From: a virus
IMG/VR virus record: IMGVR_UViG_3300022926_000006
Coordinates: 18,084 to 82,083 of that record
Strand: one strand, 5' to 3'
Length of the DNA: 64,000 nt
In this document: positions 50,832-57,773 of the stretch, one piece after another
How positions within the stretch are numbered: position 1 is the stretch's first letter
How the letters are laid out: the number at the start of each line of letters is the position of its first letter
Notes under the pieces: generated by a model
The model's database searches: none
What the model saw: the letters and a program-made list of their open reading frames with translations, nothing else
Told to the model about the DNA's origin: nothing
Made by a program: the position numbers and the translations under genes

Positions 50832-51263
50832 ATGGCGTATATTTCACAAGAGACTAAGAAAGAACTTGCTCCTGCTATTAAAGCGGTTGCTAAGAAGTAC
50901 GGTGTCAAAGTTACTATCGGTGTTAACCATCACTCTTCTTTAGTTGTTCGCATCAAAGAAGGTGTGCTTGATTTTATCGGTGCCGCTAATGCTCATAACA
51001 AAGTTGTTGCACAGCGCCGTGGTTATGGTGACCAAGAATTTAGTGTGAGTGACAACTTCAGCATTAATCCTTACCATGATGAGCGTCATTGGACAGATGT
51101 TGGTTTTGAAACTGAAGCAAAGTTTGTTGCTGAAATGGTTGCGGCAATGAAAGGTAACAAGTGGTACGACAACAGTGATGCAATGACTGACTACTTCGAC
51201 ACTGCTTATTACCTTGACCTGAATGTTGGTCGTTGGGATACACCTTACGTTTATACTGCTTAA
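50832..51263 (+). CDS. LPD29-like small protein (143 aa)
   Basis: Pattern: KELAPAIKAVAKKYGVKVTIGVNHHSSLVVRIKEGVLDFI, then NPYHDERHW and AMKGNKWYDNSDAMTDYFDTAYYLDLNVGRWDTPY. It matches the 'large polyvalent protein-associated domain 29' type seen in phage early regions, whose role is unknown. It is the first gene of the transcript from 50761 with CGGAG before the ATG. Confidence 0.68.
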   Translation: MAYISQETKKELAPAIKAVAKKYGVKVTIGVNHHSSLVVRIKEGVLDFIGAANAHNKVVAQRRGYGDQEFSVSDNFSINPYHDERHWTDVGFETEAKFVAEMVAAMKGNKWYDNSDAMTDYFDTAYYLDLNVGRWDTPYVYTA

Positions 51264-51281
51264 TTGAGGAGACTATATATT

Positions 51282-51569
51282 ATGAATGCAAAATTAACCG
51301 AGGTGCTTAAAGCACTTTCATCAATCGATAACCAGGAAGACTTGAACGTGATTGCTCAAGCATGGAAAAATCAAATGAACATCATTGCGAAATCTCGCAA
51401 GCGTACCGTTGCTAAAGGTATGACCATTGAATGGACCAATCGTGGGTTCACTCAAAAAGGAACAGTTCAAAAAGTTAACCGTACTACTGTTGATGTTATT
51501 GCTACGGGCGCAACTCCGTTCGGTAAGACTGTCACTCGCGTTCCAATGTCGATGATAACTGCAGTTTAG
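51282..51569 (+). CDS. small conserved protein, SH3-like (95 aa)
   Basis: I start at MNAKLTEVLKALSSI, with GAGGAG 10 bases upstream. A helical N-terminus (to ~45) is followed by KGMTIEWTNRGFTQKGTVQKVNRTTVDVIATG, then VTRVPMSMIT, a small beta barrel of SH3/KOW type that often binds nucleic acid. Function unknown. Confidence 0.68.
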   Translation: MNAKLTEVLKALSSIDNQEDLNVIAQAWKNQMNIIAKSRKRTVAKGMTIEWTNRGFTQKGTVQKVNRTTVDVIATGATPFGKTVTRVPMSMITAV

Positions 51570-51717
51570 GAGGAGGTTTTAATGTTACCTGATTAAAAGG
51601 TTTTATTTGTTTCTGAAAAGGGGACACCCTATATAGCATTCAGATAATGCATAACCGTTGCCACTTCGGTAATAATAGTGGCGAAAGTAAAAAAAAGTTA
51701 TTTACCATAAAAAGTAC
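51570..51717 (+). other. gene-free stretch with hairpins and a minigene
   Basis: A very strong AGGAGGAGG (51569-51577) precedes a four-codon frame ATG TTA CCT GAT TAA (51582-51596). TTTTAAT/ATTAAAA stem around it is followed by T-rich sequence and could be a weak terminator. Further hairpins: GCATT/AATGC (51636-51650) and GCCACT/AGTGGC (51660-51682). No longer gene is visible. Confidence 0.45.
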
Positions 51718-51746
51718 TTGACTTACACAACAACATATAGTATAGT
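51718..51746 (+). promoter_or_regulatory. sigma70-type promoter
   Basis: TTGACT, 17 bases, TATAGT on the plus strand, with a ~33-base leader to the gene at 51785. It lacks the conserved flanks of the 50761-type cassettes. Confidence 0.7.
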
Positions 51747-51784
51747 AACAATTCAATTCGCAGATTTTATAGATGAAGGAGAAA

Positions 51785-52015
51785 ATGATGCGGTACCTGA
51801 AGAAGAACGAAATGAAAATGGATTATCTTCCATCGTACAACTTCAAGGGGTTCATTTATGCACCCACAACTTATGCTGGTCGCGTTTATCACACGGTATA
51901 TAAGAACTACCGATATGTGACAGACCTATCAGGTCCCAATAACGGAGTATTTTCAAAGAAGGAATTTATCGATGCAATCACAAAAGCATTCTTTAGTCGA
52001 TACAACTCACGATAG
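51785..52015 (+). CDS. hypothetical early protein (76 aa)
   Basis: MMRYLKKNEMKMDYLPSYNFKGF is basic and aromatic-rich (14 Tyr/Phe in 76). AAGGAG lies just before the ATGATG, so either Met is possible; an ATG at 51773 contains the SD itself. No family recognised. It overlaps the next gene by 44 bases. Confidence 0.6.
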   Translation: MMRYLKKNEMKMDYLPSYNFKGFIYAPTTYAGRVYHTVYKNYRYVTDLSGPNNGVFSKKEFIDAITKAFFSRYNSR

Positions 52016-52292
52016 TTGGACGTTAACTTGCTCGGAAGAAGAAGCGGAAGATGGTTCTCTCGTTTTTCATTTTGATGGATCGGATTCGGAGATGAGTGAG
52101 ATTGTTAGAGTTGGTATGCTATCTGCAATTAAACAGGACAAACTAGAAGTCGCTGACTATCTTGCTCCTAACTTCGATGACCTATCAGAAGAAGAACGAA
52201 TTCAGAATTATTTCTTTGCATTCACTGTAAAGGAAGGTCTGACAAATCTTCTTAAAGACACTGCCGATGAGCAACAGATGAAATTATTTTAA
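51972..52292 (+). CDS. hypothetical acidic protein (106 aa)
   Basis: MQSQKHSLVDTTHDSWTLTCSEEEAEDGSLVFHFDG is acidic throughout (over 25% Asp/Glu) and ends QQMKLF. In the middle a helix-rich block (FDDLSEEERIQNYFFAFTVKEGLTNLL) is seen. Small acidic phage proteins often bind host enzymes or mimic DNA, but nothing specific is shown here. Confidence 0.62.
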   Translation: MQSQKHSLVDTTHDSWTLTCSEEEAEDGSLVFHFDGSDSEMSEIVRVGMLSAIKQDKLEVADYLAPNFDDLSEEERIQNYFFAFTVKEGLTNLLKDTADEQQMKLF

Positions 52293-52320
52293 CTTTTGCC
52301 AAAAAATATGTGGATTTCCC

Positions 52321-52349
52321 TTGACATTTATCTAATAGTTCGTTATAAT
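52321..52349 (+). promoter_or_regulatory. consensus sigma70 early promoter, cassette copy 2
   Basis: TTGACA, 17 bases, TATAAT: full consensus. It is preceded by GTGGATTTCCC and followed by ACAAGATGAG. Confidence 0.88.
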
Positions 52350-52384
52350 GTATATACAAGATGAGAAATGAGAGAGATTATATT

Positions 52385-52723
52385 ATGAAACAAGTTACTG
52401 AAACACACATTACCGATTACATTGACTTCATCATGGATGACTATGTTGACTGGTGCGGTCAAGCAAAAATCGGTTCTACCCAAATGAAAGAAACCGAATT
52501 CTTTGCAGAAGAAGGTCGCAACTACATTAAGATTGTTCACTCTAAAATGGGTGGTCAACGTAGCGTTCATTCTTTCATTGTAAAGAAAGCGACTAAGAAG
52601 TTCGTTGAAGGTGATGTACTCATGGCAAAGTCATGGAATGCACCAGCGACAAACTTTGCAAGAGCGACAGTCTTTGATAAAGAAAGTTTCGTTGGTCGTA
52701 TTCGTTGGTCTGGCATCTGTTAA
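52385..52723 (+). CDS. hypothetical early protein (112 aa)
   Basis: I start at MKQVTETHITDYIDFIMDDYVDWCG with GAGAGAG upstream. A helical first third gives way to beta strands (NYIKIVHSKMGGQRSVHSFIV and EGDVLMAKSWNAPATNFARATVF), and the end RIRWSG. This is a small alpha-beta protein of a marine phage early region; not recognised further. Confidence 0.65.
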   Translation: MKQVTETHITDYIDFIMDDYVDWCGQAKIGSTQMKETEFFAEEGRNYIKIVHSKMGGQRSVHSFIVKKATKKFVEGDVLMAKSWNAPATNFARATVFDKESFVGRIRWSGIC

Positions 52724-52745
52724 GTTAACTATTGGAGATTATATT

Positions 52746-53045
52746 ATGAAAAAAGTTGCAGTTATTCACACCGCATTTGAAAAGACACCTCGCACAGTTG
52801 CATTTGTTGAGGTTGAAGATAACGTAACAGTTGATGATGCACTTGAGTATGCATATCGTTGGACACAGAACATCATGGATAGTTGGTCTAAGAAAGGTCC
52901 CTGTGACGGCAATGAATTTGTTACCGTTGTTGGCGATATGTCTGATGGTTATGGTCTACGTTCTACTTCAGTTGGTGACCAAATATTAGTTGGTACTAAG
53001 AAGTACACCGTAGCACCTTTTGGGTTTGAGGAAATGGTAACATGA
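52746..53045 (+). CDS. hypothetical early protein (99 aa)
   Basis: MKKVAVIHTAFEKTPRTVAFVEVEDNVTVDDALEYAYRWTQN starts after GGAG. A conserved-looking WTQNIMDSWSKKGP helix and a GDMSDGYGLRSTSVGDQI(L)V turn follow. It is coupled by ATGA to the next gene. Function unknown. Confidence 0.68.
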   Translation: MKKVAVIHTAFEKTPRTVAFVEVEDNVTVDDALEYAYRWTQNIMDSWSKKGPCDGNEFVTVVGDMSDGYGLRSTSVGDQILVGTKKYTVAPFGFEEMVT

Positions 53046-53245
53046 TGACCCTTGATGAACTAGATGAATTTTTGCTTGAACTTGAAACTGATGTTGAAAA
53101 GAAAATTGAATGGACACTAACTAATCATGTATCACTTGCAGAAGCAAAGAAATACACCGGTGGTATTCAACTATCAATCAATGGTCTGAAAGAAAAAGTA
53201 CGAGAACTAAAACTGATTGAGGCGTTTAATGATGAGACTGTTTAA
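53042..53245 (+). CDS. small helical protein (67 aa)
   Basis: MMTLDELDEFLLELETDVEKKIEWTLTNHVS is acidic and helical, followed by AEAKKYTGGIQLSINGLKEKVRELKLIEAF. Coupled by overlap on both sides. Not recognised. Confidence 0.62.
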   Translation: MMTLDELDEFLLELETDVEKKIEWTLTNHVSLAEAKKYTGGIQLSINGLKEKVRELKLIEAFNDETV

Positions 53246-53429
53246 TGACAAAGCATTCACTTATTTACTGCTTCTCTGTGTGTCATATACTCTTGTAGCA
53301 TGTACTGGTGCAGAACTTGCAATCAATATGTATCAAGACTGTGCGTACAGAAACAATCGCGATGGTCTTTGTATTCCTGGTGTAACACATGTGGCGGAGT
53401 GGTTAGATGCCGGTCAGCAAAAAAACTAA
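53229..53429 (+). CDS. small lipoprotein (66 aa)
   Basis: MMRLFNDKAFTYLLLLCVSYTLVACTGAEL is a lipoprotein signal with lipobox L-V-A-C, so the Cys would be lipid-modified after signal peptidase II cleavage. The mature part (~38 aa) has two further Cys (QDCAYRNNRDGLCIPG), likely a disulfide. GAGG precedes the ATG. Two more exported genes follow. Confidence 0.72.
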   Translation: MMRLFNDKAFTYLLLLCVSYTLVACTGAELAINMYQDCAYRNNRDGLCIPGVTHVAEWLDAGQQKN

Positions 53430-54027
53430 AGCAATCGTTTTGATGCTTTCAACACCTACATCTGCATATGCTAATTGTGTGTATCAGAATGATGTAGAGA
53501 GCAACTGGACTAAAAGCATTCAAAGTGTTTCTAATGTTGACCGTAAGGTGTTTCCTTATGTTGATGATACTCGTAAGTGTGTTATGAAGATGCAAGTCGT
53601 TATAGATGGAGTACCTTATCCTGCAATTGCTGATTATGTATTTGGTCCTGATATGACAGAAAACGCGGCATGTGATAAAGCAACCATCAAAGCAAAGAAA
53701 GAATTGATTGGTAAAGTGTCGCCTGAGATTTTGACTGCAAAGACAAATCAAAAATGTAAAGTTGTTACAAGTGAAACACCTGTTACAACATCTCAACCAA
53801 CAGTACAGCATTTGCCAGTAGGCACTAAGACTGTTGTGAGTAGTAGAGTTATCGATGTACAACCAGTTCTTCGCTCAGGCGACTATGGTGATGGAAGAAA
53901 GTATGTCGTTATCAAAGAGGGTGCGCCAGTATACAAATATGAAGACACTGGTCCTCAGTGGGTAGAGAAGTCTGAACCTACAATCCCGTTTGGTGCTTCT
54001 TTCTTTCTAAACTTTTTATTGAGGTAG
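53407..54027 (+). CDS. exported protein (206 aa)
   Basis: A signal peptide (KKTKAIVLMLSTPTSAYANC) is followed by a Cys-containing domain (residues ~24-120; Cys in ANCVY, RKCVMKM, AACDKA, QKCKVV), a Thr/Pro/Val linker and a beta-rich end with YVVIKEGAPVYKYEDTGPQWVEKS. It overlaps the lipoprotein gene by 23 bases. It probably lies in the periplasm or outer membrane. Function unknown. Confidence 0.7.
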   Translation: MPVSKKTKAIVLMLSTPTSAYANCVYQNDVESNWTKSIQSVSNVDRKVFPYVDDTRKCVMKMQVVIDGVPYPAIADYVFGPDMTENAACDKATIKAKKELIGKVSPEILTAKTNQKCKVVTSETPVTTSQPTVQHLPVGTKTVVSSRVIDVQPVLRSGDYGDGRKYVVIKEGAPVYKYEDTGPQWVEKSEPTIPFGASFFLNFLLR

Positions 54028-54030
54028 ATA

Positions 54031-54174
54031 ATGAAATATGTGATTGGATTTTTAATTGGTGCTGTTGTAATTTACAACTATCCAGACTTGATTACAAACA
54101 TAGACCCTATGGGTTGGTTTGTAGATAGTGGTCTTCGTGACCGCGCTGTTGATGTACTAGAAGGAGTGAAATAG
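54031..54174 (+). CDS. small membrane protein (47 aa)
   Basis: An ATG after GAGGTAGATA opens MKYVIGFLIGAVVIYNYPDL, with one membrane segment and a short periplasmic or cytoplasmic tail (LRDRAVDVLEGVK). The stop TAG overlaps the GTG start of the LPP20-like gene, so the two are coupled. Confidence 0.7.
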   Translation: MKYVIGFLIGAVVIYNYPDLITNIDPMGWFVDSGLRDRAVDVLEGVK

Positions 54175-54836
54175 TGAAACAGTATAATATGATGATTATG
54201 GGTGCGGTATGTCTTTCGATGGCGGCGTGTAGTTCAACTAACGTAGCGACAAAGAACATTGCACCTCCAGGTACAGTTGACGTTGCGTCATACGAATATA
54301 AAGCAAGTGCAGTGAAAGACAATGTTGAAGTAATTCCTAAATGGTTTACTGAGTTACCATCAAACGATAAAGCAATCTATGCTGTCGGTACATCAGTAAC
54401 ACCTGACTTGCAATTGTCTGTAGACATGGCAGTACTGAATGCAAAGACAACTCTTGCTGACCGTATCAATGGGCGTGTTCGTAGTCAGACAAAGAACTTT
54501 ATCTCAAAGATTGGTTCTGATGAAACTGATACTGCAATCTTGTCTGAACTTGAAAAGACAACTTCTAATCTTGTAGCAGATGTAGACGTTGCTGGATACA
54601 AAGTATCAGAAAGTAAGATTGTATCAAGCGGCACACAGTATCGTGCATTCGTTCTACTAGAGTATTCTGATTTGCAAGCAAGTAAAATTCTGATGAACCG
54701 TCTGCGTAAAGACCGTATGTTGTTGTCAAAGATTTCTTCAACGAATGCGTTTAAAGAACTTGATGATAAAGTCAATGAAGCAAATGCACAAGTGACTGCA
54801 GAGAATGAAGCAGTAGTAAAGGTACTTACACAATGA
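54174..54836 (+). CDS. LPP20-type lipoprotein (220 aa)
   Basis: A GTG start gives MKQYNMMIMGAVCLSMAACS, with the lipobox S-M-A-A-C. The LPP20 domain follows: WFTELPSNDKAIYAVGTSVTPDLQLSVDMAVLNAKTTLADRI, then a V-A-G-Y-K-V-S-E-S-K and YRAFVLLEYSD strand. A charged helix closes the protein. LPP20 proteins are outer-membrane lipoproteins of bacteria, so a phage copy suggests envelope change during infection, perhaps superinfection exclusion. Start choice rests on TAGTG coupling. Confidence 0.75.
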   Translation: MKQYNMMIMGAVCLSMAACSSTNVATKNIAPPGTVDVASYEYKASAVKDNVEVIPKWFTELPSNDKAIYAVGTSVTPDLQLSVDMAVLNAKTTLADRINGRVRSQTKNFISKIGSDETDTAILSELEKTTSNLVADVDVAGYKVSESKIVSSGTQYRAFVLLEYSDLQASKILMNRLRKDRMLLSKISSTNAFKELDDKVNEANAQVTAENEAVVKVLTQ

Positions 54837-55054
54837 GCAATCAACGACTAGCAAAGTTGCAACGCAAAGCAACATTCAATGATAGTGGTTCTATGTTGCG
54901 TCAAGTTATCAACTTTGCCAAAGAAGCAGAAGAACTGCTAGAGAAGCAAGGTGAAGAAGATGCCGCATTCTACTTTGGTCAATTGAAAGATTGGTTGATT
55001 GACCATCCGACTAAAGCGTTCAGCGAGAAGACCCACAAAATTCTAGGGTTGTAA
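54833..55054 (+). CDS. hypothetical protein (73 aa)
   Basis: MSNQRLAKLQRKATFNDSGS leads to helices (MLRQVINFAKEAEELLEKQGEEDAAFYFGQLKDWLIDHP). Coupled by ATGA to the lipoprotein gene. It ends 5 bases before tRNA-Leu. Not recognised. Confidence 0.65.
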   Translation: MSNQRLAKLQRKATFNDSGSMLRQVINFAKEAEELLEKQGEEDAAFYFGQLKDWLIDHPTKAFSEKTHKILGL

Positions 55055-55058
55055 GTTT

Positions 55059-55145
55059 GCGCCCGTGGCGGAATAGGTAGACGCAACGGACTTAAAATCC
55101 GTTATCGATTACGGTGTGTGGGTTCGAGTCCCTCCGGGCGCACCA
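55059..55145 (+). tRNA. tRNA-Leu(UAA)
   Basis: Acceptor GCGCCCG/CGGGCGC, A73, encoded CCA; anticodon stem ACGGA/UCCGU with loop CUUAAAA; a long class II variable arm (AUCGAUUACGGUGU); T-loop UUCGAGU. It reads UUA and UUG codons, frequent in AT-rich genes. Confidence 0.95.
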
Positions 55146-55170
55146 AATATATATTACAAGGAGATGATAA

Positions 55171-55386
55171 ATGTTACACAAGATATCTGATTTATGTGAT
55201 AGGATTGATGCCATAAAGTTTCAAGCAGATAGGTTGCGAGAAGCAAAATATGGTCCAGACAAAAAAAGCGCCGCAGAAATACAAGCACTCATTGATGATA
55301 TTCAATCAATGTGTTATACTGTTGCAAATGACAAATCGAAATACCAGAAGGTGTCTTACTTAGAGGGTGGACAGTTTCAAGAGTAA
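55171..55386 (+). CDS. hypothetical protein between tRNAs (71 aa)
   Basis: MLHKISDLCDRIDAIKFQADRLREAKYG ... AAEIQALIDDIQSMCYTVANDKSKY is a helical hairpin rich in charge, with two Cys. AAGGAGA precedes the ATG. It lies between tRNA-Leu and tRNA-Arg on one transcript. Confidence 0.65.
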   Translation: MLHKISDLCDRIDAIKFQADRLREAKYGPDKKSAAEIQALIDDIQSMCYTVANDKSKYQKVSYLEGGQFQE

Positions 55387-55392
55387 AAGTAT

Positions 55393-55469
55393 CTGCCCGT
55401 AGTTCAGTTGGATAGAACAACGGATTTCTAATCCGTAGGCCGTGGGTTCGAATCCTACCGGGCAGGCCA
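55393..55469 (+). tRNA. tRNA-Arg(UCU)
   Basis: Acceptor CUGCCCG/CGGGCAG, G73, encoded CCA; anticodon stem ACGGA/UCCGU with loop UUUCUAA; T-arm GUGGG/CCUAC with UUCGAAU. It reads AGA and AGG. Confidence 0.95.
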
Positions 55470-55473
55470 ATTT

Positions 55474-55547
55474 AGGGGAATGGTGTACTGGTATCACGGT
55501 AGTCTCCAAAACTACAGAATGAGGTTCGATTCCTTGTTCCCCTGCCA
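55474..55547 (+). tRNA. tRNA-Trp(CCA)
   Basis: Acceptor AGGGGAA/UUCCCCU, G73, encoded CCA; anticodon stem GUAGU/ACUAC with loop CUCCAAA; short D-arm GGUGUACUGGUAUCAC. Only 4 bases separate it from tRNA-Arg. Confidence 0.93.
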
Positions 55548-55565
55548 AATAGATGAGGACGTAAC

Positions 55566-55883
55566 ATGAGTAATGCATACGGAAAAACAAGGTTCGATTT
55601 AGAACATGCGTTGAATGATATTCGCACAACGGCAACAGACATTCAGACTGTTGCGGATATGATGTACGACAGTACTCTTATCTACAATGAAGACCGAACC
55701 CATACTGTTCTTAGTGGTCTAGCAGAAGTGTTAGAAGCAAAGTGTGAGAAAGCAGATATGATATTCAAAATGCTTTTTGAACTAGATGAATACAATCATC
55801 AGTATTACAAAGATGCTGACGGAACTTTGCGTTGGCGAGATACAGAGCAACCATTAGAGTCCCAACTGTGGGATAAAGTTTAA
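55566..55883 (+). CDS. hypothetical protein between tRNAs (105 aa)
   Basis: MSNAYGKTRFDLEHALNDIRTTATDIQTVADMMYDS runs into further helices and ends WRDTEQPLESQLWDKV. Three tightly packed amphipathic helices are likely. The stop touches the first base of tRNA-Pro. Not recognised. Confidence 0.68.
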   Translation: MSNAYGKTRFDLEHALNDIRTTATDIQTVADMMYDSTLIYNEDRTHTVLSGLAEVLEAKCEKADMIFKMLFELDEYNHQYYKDADGTLRWRDTEQPLESQLWDKV

Positions 55884-55960
55884 CGGAGATTAGCGCAGTC
55901 TGGTAGCGCATCTGCTTTGGGAGCAGAGGGTCGTTGGTTCGAATCCAGCATCTCCGACCA
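55884..55960 (+). tRNA. tRNA-Pro(UGG)
   Basis: Acceptor CGGAGAU/AUCUCCG, A73, encoded CCA; anticodon stem UCUGC/GCAGA with loop UUUGGGA; T-arm GUUGG/CCAGC with UUCGAAU. It reads CCN, chiefly CCA. Confidence 0.95.
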
Positions 55961-55979
55961 ATATTAAAAAGGAATTATT

Positions 55980-56117
55980 ATGTCACAATGGCATGGTGGT
56001 AAAGGTTCAGGTCGTAGAAAACAAACAGATGACAAATCATATTCTGAAAACTACGACCGTATATTCGGAAAGAAAAAGAAACCTGAACCCAATGATAAAA
56101 AGAAAGTGAAGGAGTGA
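55980..56117 (+). CDS. small basic protein with HGGKGSGRR start (45 aa)
   Basis: MSQWHGGKGSGRRKQTDDKSY begins after AAGGAAT; FGKKKKPEPNDKKKVKE ends it. The start W-H-G-G-K-G-(S/D)-x-x-R and a Y-(D)-R-I-F-G motif recur, to my knowledge, in small proteins of marine podo- and myophages. Function unknown. Confidence 0.72.
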   Translation: MSQWHGGKGSGRRKQTDDKSYSENYDRIFGKKKKPEPNDKKKVKE

Positions 56118-56118
56118 T

Positions 56119-56697
56119 ATGAAAGAAGTAAACATACAACATGCGTTTGCAGACTTCTTCGTGCATGAAGAAATTTTTATTAACAATGATGATATCTGTA
56201 AATTCATCTACAAGCAAAAAGAAAAGAGTGAAGGTCCTAGTATCTGGTTTGATGGAACAGAACCTGAACTGGCACAGTTCTATGGTGTTGTGCAAACATA
56301 TCTAGATGCAATGCATACTAAGTTATCTTTGTATCCTAAACTAAAGCAAAGAATATTTCAAGCATGGGCAAACATCAATATGAATGAATTTATTTCTGTT
56401 CCTCATAGTCACAGTGAAAGAGCATATGCAGTTATCTCTGGAGTATATTATCCAAAGGCAGATGAGAACTGTCATCCAATTGAGTTTGCATCTAACAATC
56501 GTTCAGTTGAGCATGTGATTTTTCCTGAGGTTATAGACAAAGAGAATGAATTCAATAGTACTCATAAGCGCATCGTACCTACGACAGGAACTCTTTTGTT
56601 ATTTCCTTCTTGGTTAATACACTATGTTGTGCCGGCGGGTACTGCAACAGAAGATAGAATTTCATTAGCATTCAATGCTGACATGGTACCTTTATGA
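56119..56697 (+). CDS. 2OG-Fe(II) oxygenase-like protein (192 aa)
   Basis: Family layout as at 50086: AWANINMNEFISVPHSHSERAYAVISGVYYPKAD with H96 and H98, then GTLLLFPSWLIHYVVPAGTATEDRISLAFN with H168 and R180. The 40% of shared pattern positions (H-x-H, SG-x-YY/LYV, LLxFPSWLxHxVPxG, E/D-R-I-x-(I/L)-x-FN) suggests the two came by duplication. It ends the tRNA operon with a strong terminator behind it. Confidence 0.78.
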   Translation: MKEVNIQHAFADFFVHEEIFINNDDICKFIYKQKEKSEGPSIWFDGTEPELAQFYGVVQTYLDAMHTKLSLYPKLKQRIFQAWANINMNEFISVPHSHSERAYAVISGVYYPKADENCHPIEFASNNRSVEHVIFPEVIDKENEFNSTHKRIVPTTGTLLLFPSWLIHYVVPAGTATEDRISLAFNADMVPL

Positions 56698-56732
56698 ATT
56701 CAAAAATAATTAAAAAAAATTACAAGTCATTG

Positions 56733-56762
56733 AAATGCAACAATAAAAAGTTGCATTTTTTT
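56733..56762 (+). terminator. intrinsic terminator
   Basis: A perfect AAATGCAAC/GTTGCATTT stem with 8-base loop, followed by TTTT, 36 bases after the oxygenase gene. Confidence 0.85.
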
Positions 56763-56773
56763 GTGGATTTCTC

Positions 56774-56802
56774 TTGACATTAGTGTAAAAGTAGGGTATA
56801 TT
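56774..56802 (+). promoter_or_regulatory. sigma70-type early promoter, cassette copy 3
   Basis: TTGACA, 17 bases, TATATT, preceded by GTGGATTTCTC and followed by GTAAGATGAG, as at 50761 and 52321. Confidence 0.86.
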
Positions 56803-56839
56803 ATATAAGTAAGATGAGTTGAAAGAGAGAGAAAAAAAA

Positions 56840-57100
56840 ATGATGTTTATTGATGCTGTTGAAAACAAAATGATTGCTGTTTACAAAGACGTTGGTGAGT
56901 GTGTCGGTCACGCTAAGACCGCTAAGATGCTGAAATACATTCTTCAAACTCACAAGATTGAGAACGAGACTTTCTACTACGGAAGCACTATGGACTTCGC
57001 TGATGAAGTAGGGTTCGCCCACTACGATGATGCTAAGAAGATTGTTGATGAGTGTTTCGATATGATTAAATGTGAAATGGTTGCTGAGGAGTTAGCATAA
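56840..57100 (+). CDS. hypothetical early protein (86 aa)
   Basis: I start at MMFIDAVENKMIAVYKDVGECVGHAK, after a GAGAGAG site; one Met later is also possible. A helical end with AHYDDAKKIVDECFDMIKCEMVAEEL. It is the first gene of a run of six that overlap by 1-26 bases. Not recognised. Confidence 0.65.
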   Translation: MMFIDAVENKMIAVYKDVGECVGHAKTAKMLKYILQTHKIENETFYYGSTMDFADEVGFAHYDDAKKIVDECFDMIKCEMVAEELA

Positions 57101-57318
57101 TGAATATTGTTGAGATGAAAGAAATTGTTGTTGAAGAAGTTGATACTATGTTTCGTGATATGATTGAGACTGGTCAAGGCATCGGTAGCAGTGACATTAG
57201 TGCTTGTATGAATGCTTGTGTTCCTGCTGTGAATGGTCGCTTCGATATTGACATTACTGTAATGCGTGATATGATCCATGAAGCGATTTGTGAATTAGAA
57301 GAAGAGGTAATGGCATAA
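57100..57318 (+). CDS. hypothetical early protein (72 aa)
   Basis: MNIVEMKEIVVEEVDTMFRDMIETGQGIG is acidic and helical, with two Cys in SACMNACVPAV. Start and stop overlap both neighbours by one base (TAATG). It shares the helix-rich, acidic character of the genes beside it; no family recognised. Confidence 0.65.
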   Translation: MNIVEMKEIVVEEVDTMFRDMIETGQGIGSSDISACMNACVPAVNGRFDIDITVMRDMIHEAICELEEEVMA

Positions 57319-57527
57319 TGATTGATTGTTTTGTAAATGGCAGTGTGAAGTTGTCGAAAGGAACTACCTTGAAAGAATTCATGGAGTTCATGTGGGACTT
57401 GAAAAGTTTTGATGGTCTTAATGTTGTTGACAAGTGGGTAGGGTTTGGCGCACTGCCAGATATCAAACTTGTTCTAGAGAATGGTCATCAGATTAGTTGT
57501 AAGCGATTATGGCAAGAGAGAGTGTAA
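57318..57527 (+). CDS. hypothetical early protein (69 aa)
   Basis: MIDCFVNGSVKLSKGTTLKEFMEFMWDLKSFDGLN ... DIKLVLENGHQISCKRLWQERV has a beta-alpha-beta-beta pattern. TAATG overlaps on both sides. Not recognised. Confidence 0.65.
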   Translation: MIDCFVNGSVKLSKGTTLKEFMEFMWDLKSFDGLNVVDKWVGFGALPDIKLVLENGHQISCKRLWQERV

Positions 57528-57772
57528 TGAATCCTATGAGAGATTTTGTTGTTGGTGAGTGGGTAGTACTGAAAGGTATTTCTCGCCATGGTAAGCAACG
57601 CATTGACCAACACGGTAAAGAGTGGGAAGTTCGTGATGTAGGAACATTCAACGGCATTCGCTGTATCAGTGTTCTAAGTGAAAGTAAGACTTTCAAACTG
57701 GCGCCTGGACATAAAATACGCGACATGCGTTGGATACATATTAAAGATGATCCAAACTTTGAGGTGATTTAA
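57527..57772 (+). CDS. small SH3-like protein (81 aa)
   Basis: MNPMRDFVVGEWVVLKGISRHGKQRIDQHGKEWEVRDVG, then IRCISVLSESKTFKLAPGHKIRDMRWIHIKDDPNF. The strand spacing and (V)GEWVVLK start resemble KOW/SH3 barrels such as phage early proteins that contact RNA or polymerase. The start is placed at the TAATG overlap rather than 6 codons upstream. Confidence 0.66.
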   Translation: MNPMRDFVVGEWVVLKGISRHGKQRIDQHGKEWEVRDVGTFNGIRCISVLSESKTFKLAPGHKIRDMRWIHIKDDPNFEVI

Positions 57773-57773
57773 A

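Noticed and set aside
55360-55635. A 91-codon minus-strand frame across the tRNA cluster (contains CPVGFEPTAYGLEIRC)
   Set aside because: It is the well-known spurious translation of antisense tRNA-Arg and tRNA-Trp; the real features are the tRNAs on the other strand.
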